From Methylobacterium brachythecii (GTDB lineage Bacteria; Pseudomonadota; Alphaproteobacteria; Rhizobiales; Beijerinckiaceae): a stretch of 64,000 nt of DNA. Of the stretch, positions 17,005 to 25,751 are shown in pieces. Positions within the stretch are counted from its first letter, which is position 1; every line of letters starts with the position of its first letter. Below the pieces are notes generated by a model, which worked only from the letters and a program-made list of their open reading frames with translations, made no database searches and had not been told where the DNA came from. The translations under genes were made by a program, and so were the position numbers. Location: positions 102,895 through 166,894 of the forward strand of contig NZ_JACIDN010000011.1 of NCBI RefSeq assembly GCF_014196345.1, in the 5' to 3' direction.

Positions 17005-17685
17005 ATGACCGCGGGCATCACCGCCTCACCCACCGTTAGCGCCGCTGAAACGCCGAGCGGCGAGGCGTCGACCGGTTATCATTACCGCGATGCGATCCGG
17101 CTGCTTTTCATCCTGGCGCTCGGGAGCGAGCCTTCGGGGGACGAGCCGGACGCCCCCAGGGTGTTCCGGGGCGAGAAGCGGGCCATGGCCATCGACTTCC
17201 TGGTTCGGTACCCGGACTTCCTCGCCGACGAACTCCTGACCCGTTACGAGGCCGAGGACGACGCCGGCATCCTCGACGTGGTCGAGGGGATCTTCGCCGC
17301 GGACGAGCCCGACGTCAGGCTCGTGCGCATGGTGCGTTGGCACCGGGGCGCCTTCCAGAACATCGAGACGCCGCTCGCCATCCTCAGGTCGCGGCATCTG
17401 GTACGTCCGCTCCGGCAGGCCGGCGGCCAACGGCGGCACGACTTCGTCGTCGAGCCCGCCGCCTTCGCCTTCATGCGGAGCGTCGTCGAGCAGCAGCCAT
17501 CGCTTGCTTGGTATAGGGAGCGGGCCGAACTCGTCATGACGCTTGCGAAGCTTCGCAGCGGTTCGAGCCTCAAGGACGACCAGTACCTCCATCCCGAATA
17601 CAAGGACGCGCCCCTCGGGACGGAGATCCCCTCCATCAAGGAAAGGGTCTTGGCTCGCCTTCGGCGATTGAGGGAGGCGGCATGA
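17005..17685 (+). CDS. Small first component of a putative three-gene defence operon
   Basis: About 226 residues, soluble, mostly helical, no recognised catalytic motif. Visible pieces include YHYRDAIRLLFILALGSEP, KRAMAIDFLVRYPDFLADEL and the conserved-looking HRGAFQNIETPLAILRSRHL. Size and position resemble the small middle components of ABC-ATPase three-component (ABC-3C) and Lamassu-like systems. The ATG at 17005 is chosen over a GTG at 16984; neither has a strong ribosome-binding site. Its stop overlaps the ATPase start (ATGA), so stoichiometric coupling with the ATPase is likely. Function is inferred from context. Confidence 0.7.
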   Translation: MTAGITASPTVSAAETPSGEASTGYHYRDAIRLLFILALGSEPSGDEPDAPRVFRGEKRAMAIDFLVRYPDFLADELLTRYEAEDDAGILDVVEGIFAADEPDVRLVRMVRWHRGAFQNIETPLAILRSRHLVRPLRQAGGQRRHDFVVEPAAFAFMRSVVEQQPSLAWYRERAELVMTLAKLRSGSSLKDDQYLHPEYKDAPLGTEIPSIKERVLARLRRLREAA

Positions 17686-19646
17686 GCACGGCGACCACGA
17701 GCGTCGAGGACTGGATCGCCTCGATCGCGATCAAGGCCAAGGCGTCTCCCGACGAGGTCAGGACGGTGCTGGACCGTCACGGCATCGTGGCCCAGGCGAC
17801 CCTGCCACGCCGGCGCCGCCTCTGCCTCGCCGCCATCAGGCTCCGGGGAACCAAGCGTTTGCCCGAGGGCGAGAGGGCCATCGACTTCACCTGGGACGAC
17901 CTCACCCCGGGACTATGGGCGGTTCTCTCCGACGACAACTTCCGTGGCAAGTCGAGCCTGCTCAACATCGTGCAGGCGGCGCTGAGGGGGGAGTTCCCGC
18001 TGCACATCAAGCCGGACGTCTGGTCCTGGCTTTCCGACGTCGAGGTTGAGTTCGACATCGACAGGACCCGCTACCGGGTCATTGCCCGTAAGCCCGTCGG
18101 TGAGAAAGACCCGAACCTCGTGCGAGCGACCCTCTCCCGCTTGGACGAGGGGACATGGTTCGACATCCACTCCGGGCCGGCGGACGAGACCTTCGCCAAC
18201 GCGGTCGCCGACAACATGATGGAGGAGTTCGGGTTCGCGAAGTTCCACGCCTTCAACAAGGACACCGGCTCCCACACCCATGGCTGGCAGGCCATCGCCA
18301 GCTCGCTCTTCGTTAGCGGGCCGGGCAAGGCCGTGTTCGGCGAGGTGACCCGGGACGGCATCCCGCTACGGTTGCTGCAGATGTTCATGGGCCTGCCGTG
18401 GGTCTCCACCTATTCCGCCGCTGCGACGGCCGAGAAGAAGGTGGGCGCCGAGCGGGAGAGATCCGCCGCGCCCTCGCCGGCCAGGGAACGGCTCGCCGGC
18501 CGACTTGCTGCGGTCGAGGCGGAGCTGCGCGCGGCCCGCGAGGCCGTCTTGGATCGGGTCGACCGCGTCGCCCTTCGAAGGGACCTGGTGGCGCGGGACA
18601 GGATGCTGGTGAACTTCCAGACCAAGGTCGAGGAGGAGCGCGACCATATCGCCGAGCTTGAGCGGCAGGTCGCCTCGGCCCAGCGGTCGTTCGGTACGGT
18701 CAGGCGGACCCTGCAGCAGATCACCGACGAGCGTGCCGCTGGCCTGGTCTTTCGTGAACTGCGGCCGGTCTGCTGCCCATCCTGCGACGAGGGCATCGAG
18801 CGGGACCGCTACGTCGACGCCGAGGCGGCCGGGACGTGCGGGCTGTGCGGCTCCGTCCATGTCGAGCCCGAGGACGACACGCAGATGCTCGACGACCTAC
18901 GGGCCGAGATGCGCGATGCCGAGGCCGTCCTAGCCCGGCTCGTCGCCGAGCTCGAAGCCGCAAGGGAACGCCGACGGGCGTCCGAAGGGCAGAGGGACAC
19001 GACCAAACGCGAGATCGAGGCGATCAAGGACGAGCTCTCCTCGGCGGAGGATGCCGACGCGGAGGTAAGGGTCCGGGCGTTGGAGGCGCAGGCCGCCCAG
19101 CTCGGCGAGATCATCGCGGAGCAAAGCCCCGCGGCGGTCGCGCCGGTCGCCGACGATGCGGAGATCCTGAAGCACGTCGCGAAGGTCACCAAGGACCTCT
19201 ACGACGACACGCAGCGGGACCTGCTGAAGGAGATCTCGGTCCATCTCACGCGGCTCTCCAGGGACTTCGGCATCAAGAACGTCGAGAGCATGGACTGGAC
19301 GGCCAACGGCGTCCTCAACATTAGGCAGGGGGGTACCGATCTCACGTTCCAGAGCCTCGTCGCAGGTGAGAAGCTCCGGCTCAGGATCGCCGCGGCCCTT
19401 GCCGTCATCGAGGTCGCGCGCCTAAGGCACTACGGGCGCCATCCCGGACTGCTCGTCCTCGACAGCCCGGCGGCGCAGGAGATGACGGCGGACGACTTCG
19501 CCGCCCTCATGGCGAGCGTGCGGCTGGCCGTCAGCCAGGCGGACGACGTCCAGGTCGTCGTCGGCGCGGTCGCGCGTCCGGAGCTTCTGGAGGTTGTCGA
19601 TGGCCAAAGGACGCTTCACGCTGAGGGAGACCGATTCCTTTTCTGA
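17682..19646 (+). CDS. Divergent SMC/ABC-type ATPase with zinc hook
   Basis: A 654-residue ATPase with head-coil-hook-coil-head layout. The N-terminal head has a degenerate Walker A, SDDNFRGKSS at 83-92, with Asp84 where the first Gly is expected. Coiled coil spans roughly 260-360 and 395-470. A zinc hook lies between: CCPSC (C365, C368) and CGLC (C386, C389). The C-terminal head holds an ABC-signature-like SLVAGEKLRLRIAAALAV and Walker B LLVLDSP with D594, Ser replacing the usual catalytic Glu. This resembles Rad50/LmuB-like sensors of DNA ends, but the family was not identified. It is sandwiched between the small gene (4-base overlap) and the nuclease-like gene (11-base gap). Confidence 0.82.
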   Translation: MSTATTSVEDWIASIAIKAKASPDEVRTVLDRHGIVAQATLPRRRRLCLAAIRLRGTKRLPEGERAIDFTWDDLTPGLWAVLSDDNFRGKSSLLNIVQAALRGEFPLHIKPDVWSWLSDVEVEFDIDRTRYRVIARKPVGEKDPNLVRATLSRLDEGTWFDIHSGPADETFANAVADNMMEEFGFAKFHAFNKDTGSHTHGWQAIASSLFVSGPGKAVFGEVTRDGIPLRLLQMFMGLPWVSTYSAAATAEKKVGAERERSAAPSPARERLAGRLAAVEAELRAAREAVLDRVDRVALRRDLVARDRMLVNFQTKVEEERDHIAELERQVASAQRSFGTVRRTLQQITDERAAGLVFRELRPVCCPSCDEGIERDRYVDAEAAGTCGLCGSVHVEPEDDTQMLDDLRAEMRDAEAVLARLVAELEAARERRRASEGQRDTTKREIEAIKDELSSAEDADAEVRVRALEAQAAQLGEIIAEQSPAAVAPVADDAEILKHVAKVTKDLYDDTQRDLLKEISVHLTRLSRDFGIKNVESMDWTANGVLNIRQGGTDLTFQSLVAGEKLRLRIAAALAVIEVARLRHYGRHPGLLVLDSPAAQEMTADDFAALMASVRLAVSQADDVQVVVGAVARPELLEVVDGQRTLHAEGDRFLF

Positions 19647-19657
19647 CGGGGCCCGGC

Positions 19658-21583
19658 GTGGCGGCGGATGACCTGCAGCGGCTCCTGGTGGACAGGTATG
19701 GCGAGCACGCCGATGCAGGTGACCTGACCACCTCCAGCTTGATCGATCTAGTCCGCGACGGAGCCGACGGCGTCGACGGTGCGGATCTCTTCGTCGCCCT
19801 GATCGGGGATACGCGGTCCGGGGTCACCGTACCCGTGGCGGTGGAACTCGTCGCCAAGGGCTTCGACATCGTCGCCATGATCGAGATAGCGGCCTGGCTC
19901 GGCCGTGGCGGGAACGTCCCCGCCCCATTCGTGGGGACATTGGGGCGGGCCTTCCTGGCCAAGGCGGCGGATCGCGACGCGGATTACGGCACCCGCGCAC
20001 ATGCGCTCAAGGCGTCGATGATCCTCGCCCAATCCGACCGTTCGCTGCTGCGGCGTCTTCAGTCCGACCTGCTCGACATCGACCTCGCCGACGACGGCGA
20101 CTTCCTTCGGCACGCGGCACGCATCGCCGGTGCCGTCCTGGCCCACGAGCCGGACGACGATCTTCGCGCGCTCCTCGGCAAGCTCGTGGAGGTCGTCGAC
20201 GCGGAGGACGAGGCCTCCATGGAGCTCGGCTTGGACGCCATGCGCCATGGCCTCGACGCGGACGCCGCCGAGACAGCGCTGCAAGCTTTCGAGGGTGCGC
20301 GGGGCTGGTTCCGCAGGGCGGAGGACGCTGGGGATGCCAGACCCGACGCGACGCTGTATCGGCGCTGCCTCGACGCGCTCGTGGCGTTCCAGTCGGGCCA
20401 ATCGTCCCCCGACCTCTGGACGCGCATCGACGAGATCAGGTCCGCCGCGTTCGCCTACACCGCCTACCTGACGACCTCCGACCGGCCGGAGGACACGACC
20501 TCGTGGCTCGGCGCCAAGACGCAGGAGCGCGTGCACTGGTCGATGCTCGCACTCAGGCTCGGCGCCCTCGACACGAGCCTGCTCAAGCGTGCGTGGCTCG
20601 ACGCGGCCGCCGTGATCCAGGACGAGCTTCTCGCGGTCTACACGGCGAGCCGCAGTTTCCTGCGGCGAGGCGCGGACGGCGGGTTGGAGGCGATCCTAAG
20701 GCCTCGCGTCGTCGAGGTGCTGAGAGGGGAGTTGCACTCCCTCGCCCTCCTCGACCAATGGATCGAGGAGAACGCGGCATCCGGCCTGCTCCCCGCCGCG
20801 GCGCATCTACGCGACCGGGTGGCGGATGCGAGGGAGGCCGTCGTCACCCACCGCCCTATCGAGGCGGCGGACGGTAGCTCACCGACCGCCGCCATCGTCG
20901 AGCTCCTGCCGGAGGCGTCCCGAAGCTCCGCGTTAGCCCGTGTCGCGGCCGGCATGGCAATCCTCGTCGAGACCACCACGCCCCTCGTGGTCTCCGAATT
21001 ATTCGAGACGGTCACCGCCGGCCTCGCGCGAAACCCGGACTACCTCGCCGATCCCATGGGCCGGATGCTCTTCGACGCCGTGCTGTGGTCGTCCATCCAG
21101 TTCGTCGTCATGCGCGGCAACGTCGGGGTCAGCACGCTCGCCCGCGGTCGCTACCTCTTCGAGCGCGACCCGGAGAAGCTTCCCCTGGAGAAGGACCTCC
21201 AGGCCGACTACGTCGAGTTCCTCATGGGCTCGCCGCTGGCCGAGCTCTGCCAAGCGGAGAAGCGCGACGTCGGCGGGGGGCGCGTCGACGTCCTCTTCAC
21301 GTTCCTGCGGACCAAGACGGTCGCCGAGCTCAAGCGCACCGACCTCAAGCTGACGAACGACGAGGTGGTGGGGCGCTTCGGCCTCCAGAAGGTTTCCTAC
21401 GACGTCACGAACGTTCGCTTCGGGATCCTGATGATCCTGGACCTTCGCGATGTCGGAGGTGGCCAGCCTTACCTGTCAGAGCGGATCTCGGTCCATCACG
21501 TCACGCCGGACTGGGGCACGAGCGAGCATGCCGTCGTGCTGATGCGGGTCCAGGGGCGGCGCGAGACACCCTCGCAGCTGTGA
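19658..21583 (+). CDS. Large protein ending in a PD-(D/E)xK-type nuclease motif
   Basis: A 641-residue protein starting at GTG 19658. The first ~500 residues are alpha-helical and repeat-like (LFVALIGDTRSGVTVPVAVE, FLAKAADRDADYGTRAHAL), suggesting a scaffold or recognition region. The C-terminal ~120 residues contain GGGRVDVLFTF and TVAELKRTD, giving D544, E557 and K559: D-x12-E-L-K, the core of PD-(D/E)xK nucleases, followed by EVVGRFGLQKVSYDV. It is the likely effector of the operon. The nuclease assignment rests on motif and spacing; activity is unproven. Confidence 0.78.
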   Translation: MAADDLQRLLVDRYGEHADAGDLTTSSLIDLVRDGADGVDGADLFVALIGDTRSGVTVPVAVELVAKGFDIVAMIEIAAWLGRGGNVPAPFVGTLGRAFLAKAADRDADYGTRAHALKASMILAQSDRSLLRRLQSDLLDIDLADDGDFLRHAARIAGAVLAHEPDDDLRALLGKLVEVVDAEDEASMELGLDAMRHGLDADAAETALQAFEGARGWFRRAEDAGDARPDATLYRRCLDALVAFQSGQSSPDLWTRIDEIRSAAFAYTAYLTTSDRPEDTTSWLGAKTQERVHWSMLALRLGALDTSLLKRAWLDAAAVIQDELLAVYTASRSFLRRGADGGLEAILRPRVVEVLRGELHSLALLDQWIEENAASGLLPAAAHLRDRVADAREAVVTHRPIEAADGSSPTAAIVELLPEASRSSALARVAAGMAILVETTTPLVVSELFETVTAGLARNPDYLADPMGRMLFDAVLWSSIQFVVMRGNVGVSTLARGRYLFERDPEKLPLEKDLQADYVEFLMGSPLAELCQAEKRDVGGGRVDVLFTFLRTKTVAELKRTDLKLTNDEVVGRFGLQKVSYDVTNVRFGILMILDLRDVGGGQPYLSERISVHHVTPDWGTSEHAVVLMRVQGRRETPSQL

Positions 21584-21972
21584 CCGCGCTAGGCCTTGCC
21601 AGCCTTGCGCGCGATGGTGCCGTCGGGACAAGCCTCGAAGAATTTCGTCTACCTAACGCGCATCATCATCTTCTTCCTCAGCGTCCCCGCGTTGCAGAAC
21701 GCGCATTGGTGCACGATAGCGGCCGCGGGATCCAATAGGCCAGCGCGATCGACTCGGCCTCCGTCAGTTGGATCTCCACAGGCGGTCTCTTATGGCTGGG
21801 CATGCGTCGCAGCATCGGATCCCTCAAAAACATAGCAGGAACAAACTGTGGGAGGGATCATGTCTCAACCGCAAGGATCGCTTGCCGGCGAAAGTGTGGT
21901 GCAGGACTGTAGAAGCGGTAAGGCGCCAAGTCCAACGCCGCTTTACCGCTTCCACTGTCAGGCGAACTTTTA
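21584..21972. other. Gap with a possible decayed Cys-containing ORF
   Basis: About 390 bases after the nuclease-like gene. On the minus strand 21714-21589 reads VHQCAFCNAGTLRKKMM, a stop, then TKFFEACPDGTIARKAGKA, which could be a broken small CxxC protein, but the evidence is weak. A short plus-strand frame here looks spurious. Nothing else was recognised. Confidence 0.25.
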
Positions 21973-22593
21973 TCAGATCGCCAAAACAAGTTGATCCAAA
22001 GCGACTACTGCCTCTCGCTCCGCTTGTTCGCGGGCCTCATTCAACAACTCTTGCTCGTCTTCGCGCTCACGCTCCAGCTCAGCATCGAGCTTCGACGCCT
22101 CACGGCGATCCGCGTCGAACTCGCACTGCCGTTGATCGAACGCTTCGAAGACAGCCCTTCGGATGCTTTGCTCGTATCCGATGCCACGTGCGTCGTAGGT
22201 AATCGCAACCCACCTTTGGAAGCCGCCGATATGGACGTTGTTGTACCGCGTGCCCATCGAAAACGAGACGTCGACACGATCGACTCTCACGACGAGACAT
22301 ATCGTTCGGTCCAAGGCTCGCACCTCGTATGCCACCAGATCTGAGGACGGCAGAGCCATGAAATCCATGTAGCCCGCGCCCAGATCTCGCTCCCTCCAGC
22401 CGGCCGGTTCGGGAACTCCTGGGATGGGCCATTCCAAGTCCGCTTCGCCGAATTTTGCAGCGAGCCAGATTGGGTGCGTACGCGGATCAGTATCGCAAGA
22501 TGTGGCGATGCAGACCACGCGCGTCGGCAAAGCCGGATCATGTTCAGCCTGGCGAACGAGGAAAGTCATATCCCAAGTCTGCGTTCGGGCCAT
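21973..22593 (-). CDS. Uncharacterised soluble protein, 206 residues
   Basis: Hypothetical protein starting MARTQTWDMTFLVRQAEHDP. The middle part has beta-like stretches (TICLVVRVDRVDVSFSMG, FQRWVAITYDARGIGYE). The last ~50 residues are strongly charged and probably coiled coil (LDAELEREREDEQELLNE), ending LDQLVLAI. The ATG at 22593 has GGGAGG six bases upstream, better than a GTG at 22608. No family was recognised. It lies between the ATPase operon and the CCCAT-rich stretch and could be part of the defence block. Confidence 0.6.
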   Translation of the reverse strand: MARTQTWDMTFLVRQAEHDPALPTRVVCIATSCDTDPRTHPIWLAAKFGEADLEWPIPGVPEPAGWRERDLGAGYMDFMALPSSDLVAYEVRALDRTICLVVRVDRVDVSFSMGTRYNNVHIGGFQRWVAITYDARGIGYEQSIRRAVFEAFDQRQCEFDADRREASKLDAELEREREDEQELLNEAREQAEREAVVALDQLVLAI

Positions 22594-22884
22594 CGGAGCC
22601 TCCCTCACCGCCAGCCGTTCCCTCGGACGGTTATGGGACCTTCGACAACTATCCGCTCGTCCGGATGCACGGTTAGGTTAATCGAGATCGATCCCAACCG
22701 GAAATCACCTCGACGCCACTTCGCACACGGAGGCGTTCGTGGAAGGCTCCAGGAGCCTCGTCGACCGCATGAACGCTCTCGCCTCGGGCCGTTGAAGTCA
22801 TTCCAGGGTCCGACGTGGGCCCACCAGGTACGCACGTCTGTCCTTGGGGTTGCGTTGATCGCCGCCGGATCCGCGTTGCACATC

Positions 22885-23335
22885 CCATCAGTCCACCACA
22901 ACGATGCCCCCCTGAGAGACCCGGTCTGACCCATCGGACCTCAACACCGATGAGGAACTCGGAAGGCAGGATCCCTGTCATCGGCCCTGGTCCCCGATGA
23001 CGTTTGAACGCTGTTCAGGTCCCCATCGGTCCCGAGCATCGATGACGCCCCTGGCCCATCCCGTCCCCCATGTTGGCCCATGGCTCACTATGGGCCATAG
23101 ATCCATCTCCATGGCATCGGTGTGGTCGACCTATGACTGGAGAGATGGGAGCTAAGTCATTAATAACGCGCCATGCGTCCCATCTCGCCCCATGGACCGC
23201 CATGGGGGCTACAAGGTATCGGCGTGGAGGACCGATGACGCCTCTTGAGGTTAACCGGGCAGTAATTGGTGTGGAGTACCGTTGCTATGGCCGATGGCCC
23301 CGATGGGGATGGGGCATGAGCCCATGGGGATGGTG
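22885..23335. repeat. Noncoding stretch dense in CCCAT/ATGGG
   Basis: By hand count the 5-mer CCCAT or its complement ATGGG occurs 15 times in about 450 bases, against roughly one expected. Several copies extend to CCATGG or to CCCATCGG. No convincing ORF covers the stretch. It could be an array of protein-binding sites, a structured RNA or a replication/transfer locus of the island. No such element is known to me by this signature. Confidence 0.6.
22977..23001. repeat. Perfect 8-bp hairpin inside the CCCAT-rich stretch
   Basis: GTCATCGG (22977-22984) pairs with CCGATGAC (22994-23001) around a 9-base loop. No T-run follows, so it is not a clear terminator. Confidence 0.4.
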
Positions 23336-23381
23336 TGCCCTTGCCAGGTAAGCCTGAGAGACGCAGCACCCCGAATGCCCC

Positions 23382-23738
23382 GTGCTCTGCCGGTCCCTAG
23401 CGGGCCTCCTCGTGAGCGCGGTAAGGGCATCCCGGACGCGGGGCGATGACATCATCCGGCGTTACGAAGCCGGTGAACGGGCTAAGCGGGATCGCGAGGC
23501 CGAGCTCGCCGCGTGGCTCGACCATCACGTCGAGGGACGGCCCGGGGCCCTGGAGCGCATCTGGAAGCGGATCCCCTCGACACCGTCGGAGCTCGGCCGG
23601 GGGGTGAAGTCCCCCCTGGTCCGGACCCAGATCCGGGGGGAGCGCTTCGGGGGCTGGGGGTTCGAACGCCTCTGCGCCGCCCTCGATGCCTGCGGCTACG
23701 AGGCCGTCGTGACGGTCCGCCCGAAGGCCGTCGCCTAG
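23382..23738 (+). CDS. Small hypothetical island protein, 118 residues
   Basis: Begins MLCRSLAGLLVSAVRASRTR, followed by a charged helical part (DDIIRRYEAGERAKRDREAE) and RGERFGGWGFERLCAALDAC. No domain was recognised. Its TAG stop interlocks with the TAG of the convergent methylase gene in the 4-base palindrome CTAG (23735-23738). The start is uncertain; in-frame GTG codons lie within the first dozen residues. Probably a phage- or island-type gene. Confidence 0.45.
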   Translation: MLCRSLAGLLVSAVRASRTRGDDIIRRYEAGERAKRDREAELAAWLDHHVEGRPGALERIWKRIPSTPSELGRGVKSPLVRTQIRGERFGGWGFERLCAALDACGYEAVVTVRPKAVA

Positions 23739-24610
23739 AGCTCGAATGCCATCTGCCGGCTCGTCGTAGCCGCGACCGCCGCCGGCGAAATCCAGAGGAC
23801 CTCCGTCCGCCGCTGCCTCGCGTGATCGGACACCTCGCGCGTGACCCTGCGCCACCCTACGAGGGCGTCGTCGTAGAGCGGGCTCGCGTACCCCGAGACG
23901 ACGGCCATCCCCTTGAGCGAGAGCAGGCAGTCCAGGAGCTCGCGGTGCGCGTCGTCGGACATCTCGTGCGCGTAGCCTTTCCGGATCTCGGAACGCGTGG
24001 AATGGACGTACGGCGGGTCGACGTAGAACAGGGCCCCGCGCCGGTCGTGGCGCCGGATCGTCTCGACGGCGGCGGCGCGCTCGACGACGACGCCCTGGAG
24101 GCGGGCCGTCATCGCCGCCAGCGCGTCGGGGAACGTCGCCCAGTCCATCGCGGCGACGCGGCGCGCCGAACCGGTGTACCGGCGGAACCCAGTGCCGGCG
24201 GTCTCGGCACGGACGTCGGGGGAGACCTGCATCGCGTGCCGGACGATCATGCGGCGGGCCCGCTCGACGGGATCCGCGTCCGCCGGGACGCGCCGCATGG
24301 CCAGCCGGAACTCGGCGTCGCTGAACGGCGTGAACGTCGCCATGACGTAGAGCCGCCCGGCGAGGGCGGGATCCCGCACCACTGAGTAGAGATTGAGGAG
24401 CTCGTCATCGAGGTCGCCGAGGACTTCGACCGGAGCGCGCGCCTTGCGCATGAGCACCGAGGCCGAGCCACCGAACGGCTCGCAGTAGACGTCGTGCGGC
24501 GGCAGGTGCCCGATGACCCAGGGGGCCATGCGCCACTTGCTCCCCATCCACCGGACCATGGGCCGGCGGGGGACGCCGGCCGGGCGGAGCGGGATGACCT
24601 CGGCGCTCAC
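23735..24610 (-). CDS. DNA adenine methylase, D12/Dam class
   Basis: N6-adenine methyltransferase of 291 residues. Motif order is typical of the class: RWMGSKWRMAPWVIGHLPP at the N-terminus, the SAM-binding YCEPFGGSASVLM, LGDLDDELLNLY, and catalytic GALFYVDPPYVHSTRS (DPPY). It starts at GTG 24610, overlapping the upstream stop as GTGA, so it is coupled to the 289-residue gene. No restriction endonuclease was recognised nearby; it may be an orphan island methylase that protects the element or modulates expression. Target sequence is unknown. Confidence 0.85.
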   Translation of the reverse strand: MSAEVIPLRPAGVPRRPMVRWMGSKWRMAPWVIGHLPPHDVYCEPFGGSASVLMRKARAPVEVLGDLDDELLNLYSVVRDPALAGRLYVMATFTPFSDAEFRLAMRRVPADADPVERARRMIVRHAMQVSPDVRAETAGTGFRRYTGSARRVAAMDWATFPDALAAMTARLQGVVVERAAAVETIRRHDRRGALFYVDPPYVHSTRSEIRKGYAHEMSDDAHRELLDCLLSLKGMAVVSGYASPLYDDALVGWRRVTREVSDHARQRRTEVLWISPAAVAATTSRQMAFEL

Positions 24611-25476
24611 AGGCCGGCTCCCTCGAAAAGGCGCGCGGCGAGCGGTGGCGGCAGCTGCCGCCGATGGGTCCGTAGGATCCGCAACGCGTTCGACGCCTGC
24701 GCCTCGTCGAGGTCCTCGCCCCGGGCGGCCAGGACGTGCCCCACGTAGCTCGTCGACTTGGACCATCCGCTGTCGTTCCGGCGGCTCGCCCGGTCGCTGT
24801 CCCGCTCCGTCATGAGCGCCACGCCCTCGGCGGCCGCCGCGCGGATGGCAGGGATCCGTGCCAGCCCGAGCTCGCTGGCGACGGGGACGGCCGAGGCCGC
24901 CTCCGCCCGGGCGACGTTCGCATCAGCCCGGTCGAGCAACGCGCGCAGGCGCCGGTGGGCGGCATGGCCGAGCGTCTTCCTGGCGATCAGGGCCTCGGCC
25001 TCCTCGACGTCCGCCGCCTTGGCCCAGGACCAGCGCCGCTCGTCCATGCTCCTCCGGGCGTCCGGCACCAGGGCCTCGTGCCGCCGGCGCTGTTCCTCCA
25101 GGGCCGCCGTGAACTGGGCGTCCCGGGCGGCGCGGCGCGCCATGATCTCCGCGTCACGCGCTTTGCTCTCCACGATGCGCTCGCGGACGAGGCCGGGGAT
25201 CGCGTCGAGGGCGGCGGGATCCCAGCCCTGAGACGACAGCCAGAAACAGGGACGCGTGCCGGTGAACGCGTCGCCGACGTAGGGCTCCGCGTAGGAGTAC
25301 CCCCGGGTTCTCATCTCGTCACGGCAGCGCCGGTAAGCGTCGGCGAACGCGCCAGTCTCGCCCTCGGCGATGAAGAGGCGCCGGTCCCCGCGGACGGCGC
25401 GGGAGTACGCCCAGGTCAACCCGAAGGCCTCCGGTGCGCGGTCGGTCACACGATCAGTGCAGCCAGTCTCGGGCAT
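24607..25476 (-). CDS. Hypothetical island protein coupled to the methylase
   Basis: 289 residues, rich in Arg, Ala and Glu. The N-terminal third has a compact part (RLFIAEGETGAFADAYRRCR, TRPCFWLSSQGWDPAALDAI); the middle is long charged helix (EIMARRAARDAQFTAALEEQ) and the C-terminus reads SYVGHVLAARGEDLDEAQAS. No family was recognised. It is first in a two-gene unit with the adenine methylase (GTGA overlap), and its promoter lies in the operator-rich gap shared with the divergent gene at 25752. Confidence 0.6.
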   Translation of the reverse strand: MPETGCTDRVTDRAPEAFGLTWAYSRAVRGDRRLFIAEGETGAFADAYRRCRDEMRTRGYSYAEPYVGDAFTGTRPCFWLSSQGWDPAALDAIPGLVRERIVESKARDAEIMARRAARDAQFTAALEEQRRRHEALVPDARRSMDERRWSWAKAADVEEAEALIARKTLGHAAHRRLRALLDRADANVARAEAASAVPVASELGLARIPAIRAAAAEGVALMTERDSDRASRRNDSGWSKSTSYVGHVLAARGEDLDEAQASNALRILRTHRRQLPPPLAARLFEGAGL

Positions 25477-25565
25477 CGACGAATTCCCCCGTAAGCGTAT
25501 TGCCGTACATACGTAGCACCTCGTCCCGCAATTTCCAAGACCAAGCGAAGTACGGACGTGTCGCT

Positions 25566-25638
25566 ATTTCACCACACATTTCACCAACTCAGTGTTGTGA
25601 AATTAGTTGGTCAAATCGTATGCCACCGTTGGTGAAAT
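25566..25638. promoter_or_regulatory. Cluster of TTTCACCAA/TTGGTGAAA operator half-sites
   Basis: ATTTCACCAAC (25578-25588) and GTTGGTGAAAT (25628-25638) are a perfect 11-base inverted repeat. Further partial copies are ATTTCACCA at 25566-25574 and GTTGTGAAAT at 25594-25603. The cluster sits in an AT-richer gap between divergent genes (starts at 25476 and 25752), a layout typical of phage or island repressor operators. Confidence 0.6.
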
Positions 25639-25751
25639 TGGTGAGAGTCTTTTCGGACGTATGCTTGTTCAATAGTGTCTCAGGCGCTTGCGTCCGGCGC
25701 GGATCAGGCGACAATATTTCCCCGATATGCGAATTCGGGAGCCGCCCGCCT

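Noticed and set aside
17005..21583. Firm assignment to Lamassu or Wadjet
   Set aside because: Layout is similar to Lamassu, but the nuclease motif is at the C-terminus of a long helical protein and the P-loop is atypical; Wadjet needs four genes including a larger SMC.
22605..23369. Several short ORFs in the CCCAT-rich stretch
   Set aside because: Repetitive Met/Gly/Pro translations without start signals or family features.
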